This document shows, one piece after another, positions 1 to 11,294 of a stretch of DNA of 64,000 nt. Origin of the DNA: Neoscytalidium dimidiatum (Eukaryota > Ascomycota > Dothideomycetes > Botryosphaeriales > Botryosphaeriaceae); assembly GCA_037367355.1 (NCBI GenBank), contig CM074701.1:992001-1056000 (forward strand), written 5' to 3'. Both the position numbers and the translations under genes were made by a program. The notes under the pieces are model-generated. The model was not told the origin of the DNA, ran no database searches, and saw only the letters and a program-made list of their open reading frames with translations. How positions within the stretch are numbered: position 1 is the stretch's first letter; each line of letters starts with the position of its first letter.

Positions 1-92
1 CAGGCTTGACTGTTGTAGATGCAACGTACGGCGGCGATGTGGGCACTTGTTAGGCCTGTGATGGCCAGCAGTGCGAAGAATGAAACGCTCAT
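1..92 (-). CDS. Secreted protein, N-terminus only (cut by window edge)
   Basis: An ATG on the minus strand at 92 opens a frame that stays open to the window edge and gives 30 residues. It begins MSVSFFALLAITGLTSA, a classic signal peptide: short polar start, hydrophobic core, and small residues before a likely cleavage after TSA. The visible mature part (HIAAVRCIYNSQA) holds one Cys. The protein must continue beyond the window, so no family can be named. A small secreted or effector-like protein is possible, but that is inference. The ATG is the only sensible start because the hydrophobic core begins directly after it. Confidence 0.5.
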   Translation of the reverse strand, partial: MSVSFFALLAITGLTSAHIAAVRCIYNSQA

Positions 93-1113
93 AGTGTATC
101 TTGCACACTCAAAGGACAGAATGTTGGGTGTTGGAAGAGAGTATGAAGTGCCTTTGACGGTTAGACCTGTTTGAATGCTAGCATAACGATAGGTCGCTCT
201 TTATGTGATCAACGATGCTGAATTTGGTCGTACATTTGAAGATCGTGTATCCTTTACTTTTGCTTGCCAAGCCAAGCCAATCCGTATTGTCTTTCTATTG
301 ATTAGCATTGGTGTCAGATGTACGAAAGGGCGGAAGATCAGTAAGGCAGTCAGAAGAGCAGAATCTCATGTGCAATCATGAGGCTCCACTACATCACAAC
401 CCGCAAGGTTGGTCCCCGACCTCTGCGTGTATTCAAGCCTATCCAAGAGCGGTGTAGTCTTTAGTTGGCTATTGAAGTGCAGAGACAGAGGCCCACTTTG
501 GGGGCCATTTTGGCGTTTCAGTCTCAGCTCCAATTCTCCTTTCGGATGCGTCATGTCAGCAGTAAAACAATTATGGAAGGTGTCTCTGGCTTGTGGGGAC
601 ATTTGGAGGATTGGAGTGGCTCAAAAATAATTCATGGTGCCTTAGTCAGCGACCTGAAATACGACCGCTAAGAACGCATATGCGAAGCATCTGGACTCAG
701 CGTTTCCATGTGCTCGCGCCGGGTCGGGCCGGGCCTTTCGCTCTTAGCCGAGACATTCCCTTTGCCTGTCCGCTTTCCGAAGTTACTGAACATCAGCCCA
801 TTGCTCCGTAAGTCTGCGTTTCACAAGCTTTGATCATGATCAGAATGATTGCGAAGTATCTTGTCCACGTTGCACATCCACATGATGTTTTTTTGAAGCA
901 TGATGCCGTAGAGTTAGCGGAAGTCAGCGCAAATGAGAAGTTTTTCACATTGTACCGTGACTTTTGCCGTCCTGGCAATTGGAAAACAGACATCTCTTTT
1001 GGAGGGAAAGGTCTATATCAGTAACGCGTAACACATAGCCGATCATCTGGCTTTTCTCCTCACAGAAATTTCCTCGCGGAGGCAAAACCTGTGCCCCCCA
1101 AATTTCGCACCTC
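93..1113. other. Intergenic, no gene recognised
   Basis: About 1 kb between the start of the cut-off secreted protein and the 3' end of the rhodopsin-domain gene. Only short open frames without domain features are present. It should contain the promoter of the leftmost gene. Confidence 0.5.
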
Positions 1114-2688
1114 CTATACCCTGATGTCATATTCCCTCGGCCTCGCGAAACTCCGTCGTATGCTTTCAGTGCTCTCTCCAAACTCCACCACCGTCGTCTT
1201 CGTCTCCACGATACACGTCTCGCTCCCGCCATCACTCCACGCCGTCCTCCGCCCACCATGACTACTTCCGCCCCTCTCCGTCCCCTCGTCATCTCCGCCT
1301 GCCCACGTCGTGTTCAACTCGATATCCCCATACTCCGTCTTCCCCTTGCTCTTGCTGCGCGACCGCAGCGGCCGCGACCGCTTGCTCCCGATCGTCTGGA
1401 AATCGAACGTCTGCGCCCTCTTCCCCGACCCCGACTTGCTGCTGGACGGGGATGGCGACGAGCGCTCCGCGAAGAGCCGCGGCGCGACGTGCTGCGCGAA
1501 TTTGCGCACGATGGGCAGGCAGCCGCAGATCACGACCAGGTTCGCTTCGACGAGGATCCAGACGCAGGGGATCGAGACGGCCCAGGTTTGGTCGAAGTCG
1601 GTGAGCATGGGGAGGAGGAGGATGAGGCGGATGACGCTGGTTATGCAGGTCCTGTGGTGTTTTTTTTGTTCTTTGTGAATAATAGTTCGAGGGACGCGGT
1701 GCGGAGGTCTGGGGAGGGTCTCGTACATCGAGCCGATGCTGAACATCGCGATCAGCGCGGCTTTCTCGAGAAGTGGCATCTGGAGGCGTGCGAGGACGGG
1801 TTAGGCAGGACGAGTAGCGCGATGTCGGTCGCGATGTTGATGACGGCGGTGGCGATGTAGATGCCGGTTTTGTTGATGCATGTTCCGGTGATTGTGACGT
1901 CCCAGTTGGAGGCGATGGGCTTGCAGGGGAAGATGAGCGAGAAGATGATGCCCAGAGTGTACGCGACCACGACGAAAATGACGGCGTTTATCGCGATCTG
2001 AAACCACTGGAAGGGGGCAAGGCGCCGGTAGAAGAGGAGGAGGGACAGCTTTGCGAAGCCTTGGGTGGGTGCGTAGAGAACCGATGCGCACATTATCAAC
2101 TGTGGGCACACGATGAGAGTTATCGCTGAGAAGGTGTCGTGGGCGTGTTTACAAGATTGTAGAGGTTATAGTGCTCGAGTGGGATTTCCCAGGCATGCAC
2201 ACCTTGAATCTCGTTTCGCCACATATCTGGACGGAAACGTTAGATTAAGGTTTCAAACTACTGACACACAATCACTTACAAACTAGTAGAGACTGGCACC
2301 CCAAGCCAAGGACCTGATTGAAGACTGGTAAGCACGGTGGAGGCAGAAGAGAGAGGTTGGAAGCCTTACAAAGGAGAAGACGATAAAAGCTATGAGAGCG
2401 TCAGTAAGCATTCGAAATGTTGAGCGAGCTTCGAGATAACGGACCATCATCAATAACGAAGGATTTTGACACAAAAATTTTGGTGTATATCCGCATGAGT
2501 AAAAACAGAAATGCGACCACGACTCCAATTGCGAAAACCCAATATCCTGTGACATCGCCTCTTCTGGCGGGATGGTCAAAGTCAACATCGTAATCTGGTG
2601 GTGCTTGCAAAACTGTTAAAATTTTCGATGTAGCTGTTGCTACTGTACTGCTTGTTGTTGTCAGGTAGGTGGTTGTGTAGGTGGCCAT
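1114..2688 (-). CDS. Rhodopsin-domain (PTH11-like) integral membrane protein, frame-interrupted
   Basis: Fungal seven-helix membrane protein of the rhodopsin-domain/PTH11-like family, possibly a surface sensor. Best model: complement(join(1114..1651,1727..2099,2153..2226,2280..2313,2370..2389,2445..2688)), about 427 residues, including exons of only 20 and 34 nt. Visible helices include GYWVFAIGVVVAFLFLLM, AINAVIFVVVAYTLGIIF and WAVSIPCVWILVEANLVVI. Family landmarks are GVHAWEIPL, APTQGFAKLSLLLFYRR and LVLPNP followed by LQMPLLEK. The tail is Ser/Arg-rich and cytoplasmic in type. The frame breaks between LVLPNP and VLARLQMP: one base is missing in the CCC run at 1798-1800, although the protein is conserved on both sides. 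An intron ending at the CAG just before ATGCCACTT would bypass the shift but would delete a helix. The family call is firm; ligand and role are unknown. Confidence 0.75.
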
Positions 2689-4655
2689 GGTAACGGCTCA
2701 CGCACGCCAGCACCTGGCTGGAGGAAATTGATGAAAAGTGGTGGCGCAGACTGACTGTGCGAGAAGTGGGCTTTGAAGTGTAAGAATACGGCAAATACGA
2801 GGCAGGGTAGCTTACAGAAGCTCCCGGCCGAAAGCAAGGTCACTCTCCGCGCAGAGGGTGCGTTTCACTCCCTGGAGCGCTCCACACTGAATCGAGAACA
2901 CAAGCTCAGATCAATGCCTAAAGTATATGATAAAGGCCTGAGCTTCGCAAGAAGATCAGAATGGCAGATGCGTAGGTCAAAGTGTTTATCAGTAGGCAGC
3001 GCGCGGTTTTGGAGCTTCATCGGAGCCATGATTCCGCCCGATATACAGTTTCGTCAGCGGCTGCGAACAAGGCCTCCATTATTAGACCCTGGAGGATGAT
3101 CCGCGGAACCGCACATGAATCAGTCTGTGCGAATCCCATCTCAAGGTATCGAAGGTGTTGAAGTACGAAGAGCCGCATGTAGTATTTACCCAGAATAGAT
3201 GGCCTGTTTAGGCTTAGTCCCTCTCTGAACTGTACATAGTCTCTGCTAGTCGCGTGCCCCTTAGAGGGTCAATCCAATATGGTTTCAACAGAAGGCATGG
3301 CCGACTTATATCCAAAGTGGAAGTGAATGAATCGTAATGTCTGCAGCCTTCCTTCAAGCTTCATCTCCCTGTTGTGCATGGATCAGAAGGAAGACCCATA
3401 TCAGGACCGGGCAAAGAGAGCTAAGACCATTTGACGTACGGTACATTTAACGGAAGGATTGAGCGTCCCGGCGGTGCTGATATAGCCCATGTTAAGTGCT
3501 TCAGATGTCCACTGACCTGTGAAGATTTCCAAAAAGACATACGGAGAATCGAGACTAGCTGCCACTGTGGAATCCGCAGAGTGTACAGCTGATAATGCAT
3601 CAACGCCTAGCTGGCGTCAGACCACCTCCGGATCTGCTTTTTTAGGCGAGGCTCTGCTTATAGAAATTTAGCCGAGCAGATACCTACCTGAACAATTTCT
3701 GCGGCACAGTGGTAAGAAGACCCACATTGAATGGTTGTAGAGTCTCCATAATTATGACTGACCGGTCTCAGCTTGGTTGATTCATCGTACGTCCAGCTTG
3801 TACACCGCTTCCCCAGAATTGGGGCCATTTTATGGCATAGAAGATGACTTTTTGTACGAGGCCGTTAGCATTGTGCACACCCACGGTGTTCACGACTCAG
3901 TATCCCGCCGACTGCTGTAGATCCTCTCCTCGCAGAGTATCTGCCACGCTGTTGGTGCAGGAACCGAGCTGCTCGCCCCATCTTTATCTCTCCATCCCTC
4001 TCTCTCTGTTTTTTTTTTTTTTTTTTTTTTACTCCGCGTGCACTAACGAGGAAAGCCTTAGCGCTCGGAAATTGATGGACTCTCTCCACCGCTGGAACTT
4101 CGTAACGCATTGGGATTGGTGAACGAAGGGCCGGACCTTTTTCTATGGACATGTGGCACTGCAAGCGACCTTACACCATTTCTCCTGCAGTGAAGATGGG
4201 GATGCGGTTTGTATGAAACATCCTCCTCACGATCCCATATTTCTACAAGGCCGTCATTGAGTGAACCTACATTTGTGAACATTCGCCGCCTGTCCCTGGC
4301 TGCTGAACGGAGAGCAAAATAAGGAGAAGTATTTCTATGAAGGTTTTGACTTAGTCTATATCGCAAGAAAGGGAAAGGCGGGGGGTCGGAGAAAAGACCA
4401 TGTGGGGGCGCACAGTTTCCGACCCGGTGGCAGGCCTTGGCGGCAACACTTTCCTCGGACGAAGAGTCAGGACGTCCAACGGCCTTCAACGGTCTTCATA
4501 GGTCCGGAGCTGGCGTTGGTGGGGTTCAGCCGGGCCAAAAGGCACGATACCTGACTAGCTATCTTTTACCCTCACCCCTCCATTTTCTCGGTTATAACAA
4601 GGGGAATTTAATCGTTTCTTTTGTGCTTCATAGTCACCATTAATTCGATTTCCTA
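2689..4655. other. Intergenic, no gene recognised
   Basis: About 2 kb separating the divergent rhodopsin-domain and FAD-oxidase genes. It must hold both promoters. Short open frames show no domain, signal peptide or conserved motif. A run of 22 T lies at 4009-4030. Confidence 0.5.
4009..4030 (+). repeat. Poly-T tract (22 nt)
   Basis: Uninterrupted run of 22 T preceded by a CT-rich stretch, about 630 bp upstream of the FAD-oxidase ATG. It may be a nucleosome-excluding promoter tract or simply a length-variable homopolymer. Confidence 0.9.
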
Positions 4656-6614
4656 ATGCGCTTTCACGCTCCTGCAGCCCTTTTCTCCACTGTGGTGTGC
4701 ATTGCCTACGCCGCTTCCAAGAGCAGTACGGGATCTGCCTTTGAAACATCAAGCACTTTGGCCAGCAGTTCCGCCGCCTCGCATTGCGTGCGTAAGCACT
4801 TCTACAGTGTGACGTCTGCATCCTTACTTACTCGACTTTGCAATTAGTGCGATTCTCTGGAAGCAGCCGGCCTGGGAGTCCAGTACTCTGGTGATGAGCA
4901 ATATGAAGCGAGGATTGATTCGTATTTCTCCGTTGCTGCGCAACTGCGCCCTTGGTGCTTGATCCAACCACAGGACGCTGCTGAGGTCTCCAAGGCTGTC
5001 ATTGCGCTGAAGGAGGCCAACAAGACTTCACCATGCCAATTTGCCGTCCGCAGCGGTGGTCGTGACACCGTCTGGCCGGGAGCAAATAACATCGAAAATG
5101 GCGTCACGATTGATCTTGGTCTTATGAACACTACCACTAACTTTGGCAATGGTACTGCTGGCGTCGGCGCGGGCTCTAGATGGGGGTCAGTGTACGCAAC
5201 TTTGGCGAAGGATAACCTTCTTGTTGCCGGTGGCCGTGCCAGTTCAGTTGGGGTGGGTGGTTTCTTGCTTGGAGGTGGTAACTCGTTTTTCTCTTCCCGC
5301 AAAGGCATGGCTTGTGATAATGTGGCACAGTATGAGGTGAGTAGTAAACGGTGTTTCCTGGCTGATGAATTCCTGCTGAGCAAGTGATAGCTCGTACTCG
5401 GCAGCGGCGAAATCATCTACGTCAACAGTGAAAGCTATCCAGACCTCTTTCCGGCGATGAAAGGCTCGTCCAATAACTTCGGCATCGTAATACGCTTCGA
5501 CCTCTTAACGTTTGAGGACGAGAAACTCTGGGGTGGCGTGGTAGCATACCCGCTCGACACTGCCGACAAACAGCTTGAGTACCTGGAGAACTTCACCAAC
5601 AAGATGGCCGACGATCCGTACGCCTCGATAATCGTCATCCTCAACTATGCCTCCACAATTGGCCAGGTCGTCGTCGCCAACGCATATGAATACACTAAAG
5701 CGATCGAGCCATCGTCACCGCGGCCCCCGATCTTCGACGAGTTCCTTTCCATCCCCGGCAACATCTCAGACTCCATGCGCGTCACCAACATCTCCGATCT
5801 GGTCGAGGAGCTCGAACAAGCCGCAGGATACCGGTGAGCCCCCGCGCCCCACCTCTTCCCGATCGACGAGAAGGAGGGAAGTTCTGATGACCGACAGCGA
5901 CGCCTTCATGACCATCACGTTCCACAACGACGCCGAGATCATGCAGCACGCGACGAAGCTCTTCAAGGCGATGGTCGCGCACCTCGACCAGGACGGCGGC
6001 GACTGGCTGACCCTCACCATGTTCCAGCCGCTACCCGCGCTCTTCGCGCAGCGCTCGGGCGAGCGCGGCGGCAACGTGCTCGGCCTGGATCGGTCGTCCG
6101 AGAACCTCATCCGTAAGCCCCCAATTCCCTCCTCCCCCCACCCTTTCTCGCTTCCGCTCTTGAAACTCCAAAAACAGCTTGCTGAATTGGCCGCGACAAA
6201 GTCTTCATGTGCTACTGCGGCTGGAAGGGCGCGGACAAGGACGCGCTCTTCGACAACGCCCAGCGCGACCTCATCGCGCAGATCAAGGCGTTCGCGAAGA
6301 GCAAGGGGAAGGATCATCCGTACATTTACCTGCCGTACGCGTATTACGACCAGCAGCCGCTCGAGAGCTACGGCGCTGCGAATGTGGAGAGGATTAGGCA
6401 GGCGGCCAGGAAGTACGATCCGGAGGGCGTGTTCCAGACGATGGTGCCGGGCGGATTTAAGGTATCGAGGGTTAGCACAACCGAGGGGGGGTCGGCCGAT
6501 ACGAAAGTCAAAGAGGCGCGGGAGGAGCGGGATAAGAAGAGGAAGGCGGAGGTGGAGGAGAGAGCTCAGAGCGGCAAGGCTGAGGAGGGCGTCAAGGCGC
6601 GGGATGAGTTGTAG
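4656..6614 (+). CDS. FAD-linked oxidase (berberine-bridge type) with signal peptide and C-terminal RDEL
   Basis: Model: join(4656..4787,4848..5336,5391..5833,5898..6112,6202..6614), 563 residues. A signal peptide (residues 1-19, ending AAYAA-like) is followed by the CC pair typical of the family, the FAD-binding PCMH core with RSGGR, GVTIDL and GGRASSVGVGG, and a C-terminal BBE-type substrate domain ending near PEGVFQTMVPGGFK. These enzymes oxidise small organic substrates with O2. The residue that normally carries covalent FAD, His in the RSGGH motif, is Arg116 here (CGT). After the catalytic domain comes a charged Lys/Glu-rich tail ending RDEL, which resembles an ER-retrieval signal. Intron 4 uses the AG at 6200-6201; the nearer AG before CTTGCTGAATT would give an in-frame stop. 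Substrate unknown. Confidence 0.85.
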
Positions 6615-8700
6615 GGTGGCTTGGTGCTCCTGCCTTACCACAAGGCTGAGTTGAATCGGAGAGACCGCTGAGTGAAAATGTCTCGTCCTGAAGCACGATT
6701 GTGTGGTGCTTACCACATGTATGTTATGTGCAGGCGATGAAGCATGATGAAATGTGACGTCAAAGACCATGCGCACCAGCTAAGTAATAGACAAAGTCCA
6801 GGCTGTGAACTCTAGAATAATCTATGTTTGAATTGCACCACGCGGATGCTCAGACATGGCTCTTAGTCGTGAATAAAGAGCACCTTAAACTGTAGTGCCA
6901 GAATGATACGAGCCGCAACCAACAGCGCCAGTTGTAGTACAACGGGGTCGTTGGTGAAATCATGATGTGAAAAAAAAAAAATCGTTCGCCATGCAAATCA
7001 TACGAGTCTGCTTCATCGTGGATCGCAAGACAGACCAAGACCTCAAAGACTCGCTTGTAGAACACTTTCGGAGGCTGAGGTGGGTTCAAAATAGACGTTC
7101 AGGTGTGGCCCCCACAAACTAGCCCGATCTGGGGCGGGCCGTTCCGCAACAAGCCAGTCTTGTTATCTACCTTCCGTTTACTCTCTTGATGTTTTATTGC
7201 TTTGTAAGGAAGCATTTTTAAAGAGGTGATGCCTAAGAAATGGCCATGTGGGGCACGAGGGGCATGGGTAGCATTGAATTAAGCTATACGCGGGTCGGAT
7301 GCAGGCCCGGCAGATCTTCACGTGCATCTGTCAGAGTGAGTAAGCTTATTGTGGCTTCTCTGGCATATGCTTAAGCTGGCATAGTGCTCGGATGAGCCTT
7401 CTGAACACCAAAGCCACGTGTGGCTTCTTGTGTAACGGCTTGCATTACGTGCAACAAACGCACCAAAGAGTGCTGCGGAGGGGATGAGAAAGGATTCCAG
7501 GGAAAGGGGCCTCAAAGATATGAAGTTCACCTTGGTGGTCTGGACTGGACCCACTCCGGTATCCGCGCTGATTAGCCCTTGGCTCAAGAAGCAAGCATGC
7601 GGTCCCAATAGCTCAGCCCTATACATCAGTAGGCTGGATGGTACCTGATTGCGCCCGCGCCACAACCAGAAACGGCTGCCCTGTTCGCGCTGTCAGCAGC
7701 CACCAACACCGGGGCCTCTTCTGCCGCTCGCTCTGCATGCGGCTCTTTGTTCCTGATTCAGATCGTCAGGATGAGGACAGGGTTCAGCCTTGTTCACGTC
7801 ACGAGGTCCATGGGTTACATCGCTTCCGCCAAATCCTGGTTGGTGGTGCACGTCGGGGAACATTCTGTCCACGCTTCGATGCGAGTAAGCAGCACCAGCT
7901 GAGCGGGCAATCGGCGCGTGCCGCAGCCCGGAACTCTACACCTTCGGAGATCTTGCATCCTCAAAGCTTCGTGCTTAAGGCATGATGTTCTCACTTCACC
8001 TCTCTTCAGGGCGCGGTGGCAGTGACAGTGCCAAGATAAGCCTCTCAAACAGCATTACGTCAGGCCTTCTGTTCTTGCTTCATGGCTTGGTTGGCATGTT
8101 ATACAAAAGGGATTTCCAGAGCCTCATTCAGGCCAGGTCCTGCGACTGCTTCTCCACTCTCTGACACATGCCTGTCACCATGCCGTCCAGACAAGGCAGA
8201 CTCAGCAGGGCTATCGCTTATGCCGGCACACCTCCCCTCTCCAACCCATGGCTAGATGAGCTGCTCAGCTCGGTTGTACCATATACTAGCACGCTTCGGG
8301 GTCTCCGGCGGGTTGGATGAGGAAACCACTCTGCCATCAAGGTGCGTCGAGGTGGCCACGCGCTTGTCGCGTGAAGCCCGTTACGGAAGGAACCCGCCGC
8401 TGACACTGCACACACTTTCACGCTTTCACCAACTTCGGCCGGTGCAGGATTCACCATCACCTTTTCTACTCAATCAATCAGCTTGCTACGGATAGACGCC
8501 TCACTCAGGCCCTCTTCCACCGACCCTCGCTCTCCTCCTGGCCACCACTGCCCCTGCCGTAGTCTCCTACTATCACCTCACCACCTTAGTACTGGACGTA
8601 TAAAGCCGAGCTCGCACCCGTCCCGAATCGACATCAATCAACTCAAACCACTGACCAGCTCTATTCACTACCTCCTTCAACCCAGCAGCACCTCACCACA
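6615..8700. other. Intergenic, no gene recognised
   Basis: About 2.1 kb between two plus-strand genes. Open frames of 60-115 codons exist on both strands but none shows a domain, signal peptide or splice-supported extension. The last 200 bp are C-rich and carry a TATA element, consistent with the promoter of the next gene. Confidence 0.5.
8599..8605 (+). promoter_or_regulatory. TATA box of the secreted SLT-domain gene
   Basis: TATAAAG about 96 bp upstream of the ATG at 8701, followed by a CT/CA-rich untranslated leader ending CACCACA just before the ATG. This is the usual arrangement for well-expressed fungal genes. Confidence 0.6.
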
Positions 8701-9771
8701 ATGTTCTCCCTTACCACCCTCGCCATCTTAGCACCCCTCCTCACCCTCACCCACGCCATTCCCTATCCACCTGAGGTTGCGGAGCTCCCTGATGGCCCCT
8801 CGCCCATCCGTGGCTTCAGGGCCGGCTTGACCAACGGCACCTACGCCGAGGCGACACGCACCACCAACCCGCCCACGCACACACTGGCACGCCGCGCTAC
8901 GGGCGGCGTCGTGACAGGCGGCGCAGCGGTCGGCAGCATCAACAACCAGGACGGCATCGGCGCCGGCCGCGACGCGTACACGGTGTACCGCGGCGACGGC
9001 TCGCTCGAGGCCGGCTGGCCGACCCGCGAGCAGTGGGTCTCGTTCGAGGACATGTTCAACGCCAACAAGCAGATCATGTTCAACTCGTGCGAGTGGAACG
9101 GCTACGGCGAGAACGACTCGGGCCCCGAGATCGGCGCCATCTACGACGCTATCCAGCAGATCGCCCAGGAGACGCAGGTGGATCATCGGTTCATCCTCGC
9201 GGTGATTATGCAGGAGAGCGGCGGGTGCGTGAGGGTGCGGACGACGCCGTGAGTAGCTCTGATTTGAGCGTTGAGGGGGAAGGAGCGCTGATGATGGGCA
9301 GGAACGTTGACCCGAACATCTGGAACCCGGGCCTCATGCAGTGCCACAGCGGCGACGGCACTTGCAACGACGGCAACACCGTTCAGAACCCGTGCCCGAC
9401 GAGCACGGTAAGTCTTCGCAGCCTGGTGAACGGCGAAGCCGCCATTCTTACAGTTTTTGCAGATCTTCCAGATGGTCCGTGAAGGCACCGCTGGCACTCC
9501 CCGTGGTGACGGCCTCGCTCAAGCTCTTAACCGTGAGTACTTCTCTGGAGGGAGACCCGAGAACACATTGTTAACGCGTATACTAGAGGCCCAAGATACC
9601 TTCCACGTCACCCGCTCCCGCGCCTTTTACCTTGCTGCCAAGTACTACAACGGCGGATCCATCCCCTCTAGCGGCAACCTCGAGGACGGCTGCTGCACCA
9701 AATGCTACGCTAGCGATGTCGCTAACCGTCTCACCGGATGGGTCTTGGCTGACAACCTTTGCCCCTTTTAA
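8701..9771 (+). CDS. Secreted lysozyme-like (SLT/GH23-type) protein
   Basis: Model: join(8701..9248,9302..9407,9463..9532,9587..9771), 302 residues. The signal peptide (about residues 1-19, ending LTHA) is followed by a Gly/Thr-rich linker with a possible dibasic processing site (LARRA). The catalytic-type core has the lysozyme-superfamily marks of soluble lytic transglycosylases: QQIAQETQVDHRFILAVIMQ, then ESGG with candidate acid Glu172, and later NPGLMQC (the GLMQ motif). Extra cysteines (CHSGDGTC, PCPTST, DGCCTKC, NLCPF) suggest a disulfide-stabilised extracellular fold. The third splice joins LN to QAQDTF in frame. Possible roles are cleavage of bacterial peptidoglycan or of chitin-like glycans outside the cell; which substrate is not shown by the sequence. 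Confidence 0.8.
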
Positions 9772-10561
9772 GATATCGCCTCGCTCATGAGAACTTGAGA
9801 AGCGGAGAGAAGATAGGCGGGGGAGATTCAAGATCTTGACTTTTTTGCTCTTCGATCAAGTGCATATTTTCCATCTCTTTGACACTCGCTCTCACTTATG
9901 GGAGGATCAAGGCGTTTGGCTTTTTTGCTTTACTGCGCTTCTTCAAGGCACATATTTGCATTTCTAAGATACGCTCGCTTTCTACTGGAAAATCATTTGC
10001 CGGCTTGTTTTTTCTTTCCTTCTTTTCGTGTGCGTAGAGTAGAAAAAGAGATTGCACAAATTTTCGCTTTGCTACAAAATTGAGACAGTGCCGTTTTCTG
10101 TTTTTCCCGTGGCGTTGGTCCCCTGCTCTTTTATCGGGCATTGGTTGACACATTCTCACGCACGAACTTCTACAAGCAGTGAGACACGCAGCTGCCAACA
10201 GTTCAAAGTGTCTCGGTATTCTACGCTCAGACGAGATACACTTACGCTAGTACTTTCTACGTTTCTGGATCAGGGTTAAGGTCGATTGAAATTATTAAAT
10301 TATGCACGCTTTGCAGAATAACTCATCATCGAAATGAGGAAGAGGTCTAGTAGTGAGTAGAATATAAAGATAAATGTATGATACTTCTATTGTTAGCTAT
10401 GACTGCCCACTGCATGTTGCAACATCTTGAAGCCAGTAATGCCCATCGCACCAGGACAATCACCTAAAGAGTGAGCAGTCGCCACATCCCACAACTCTTC
10501 AGCAGATCAGACTGGAGAGAGAGGCTGACGACGGATAAGCGGCGTCTCTCTCTCTCTCTCT
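9772..10561. other. Intergenic between convergent genes
   Basis: The 3' flanks of the SLT-domain gene (plus) and the GPI-protein gene (minus) meet here. AT-rich tracts around 9840-10080 look like untranslated or terminator sequence. No coding signal seen. Confidence 0.5.
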
Positions 10562-10563
10562 CT
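10545..10563 (+). repeat. (TC)n microsatellite at a stop codon
   Basis: About nine and a half TC units. On the minus strand this is a GA repeat that begins at the TAG stop of the GPI-protein gene, so length changes fall in its 3' untranslated region. Confidence 0.9.
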
Positions 10564-11294
10564 AGAGCACAACAGGCAAGCCCGCGAGAAGAGCCACCAG
10601 CCCGACGCCAGCGGTGGCAAAAGGCGCAGCAGCACCAGTGAACTTTTGTGAGGAACAGCCATCAGCAACTTCTCGTCTATAAGACGCTATCCGCAGAACA
10701 TACCTCAGACGGAATCGCACCCGCAGTGCTCGACGGCGTAGACACCGGCGTACCGCTAGCCGCCGGCGTACCCTCGCCGCTCGAGCTGGCCGCCGCGCTG
10801 GCAGTCACGCCGGACGCGCTACCGCCGGTCGCCGGCGTCGTCGTCGTCGCCGCCGCAGCGCCCGTCGCCGCCGCCGTCTCGCTGCCCGTCGCCGTCGCGA
10901 CGCCCGTCCAGGTCGTCGCCGTGAAGGAACAGGCGTCGAGCAAGCTCTTCACATCTGCACGCATTGCTTCTCGTCAACGAAACAAGAAGAAGAAGAAGAA
11001 GAAGAGGGCAAGAGCTGGCTTTGTTCGCCGCTGAGACGTACCGTTCTCGGCGTCCCAGTACGCAGCCACGCAGGCCTCGCACCCGGGGATCCAGCTGGGC
11101 GACTGTGGCTTCTGGCAGACGCAGGAGAGGTACGCGTCGTTCGGGTTGCGCGCGCAGCCTTGGGAGAGGTTGATCGCGTAGGCGCAGGCGGGCCGGCAGA
11201 TGTTGGGGATGGAGGTCCATTGGACGGTTTGGGCCAGGGCGGTGCTGGCGAGGAGGAGGGTGGCGGTGGTGGTGGGGATGATGGTGGAGTGCAT
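10562..11294 (-). CDS. GPI-anchored Cys-rich, Ser/Thr-rich cell-surface protein
   Basis: Model: complement(join(10562..10642,10704..10954,11042..11294)), 194 residues. The signal peptide starts MHSTIIPTTTATLLLASTALAQ; an ATG ten codons upstream is less likely because it would bury the hydrophobic core. The N-terminal module of about 80 residues has eight spaced Cys (NIC, PAC, QGC, SCVC, PGCEAC, LDAC). A Ser/Thr/Ala/Gly-rich stalk follows. The last exon encodes a hydrophobic tail (GVGLVALLAGLPVVL) typical of GPI-anchor addition. The protein is probably displayed on the wall or plasma membrane. The Cys pattern recalls CFEM-like proteins but does not match the CFEM spacing, so I leave the family open. 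Intron 1 contains an (AAG)n repeat. Confidence 0.7.

Noticed and set aside
6177..6179. AG acceptor immediately before CTTGCTGAATT in the FAD-oxidase gene
   Set aside because: In the required phase it reads into TGA; the AG at 6200-6201 gives ENLILFMCYCGW, which fits the family.
5647..6776. Two open frames of about 335 codons, one on each strand
   Set aside because: Arg-rich shadows overlapping the FAD-oxidase exons; the real frame carries the BBE domain and splice sites.
8728..9186. 152-codon minus-strand open frame
   Set aside because: Antisense shadow of the secreted SLT-domain gene.
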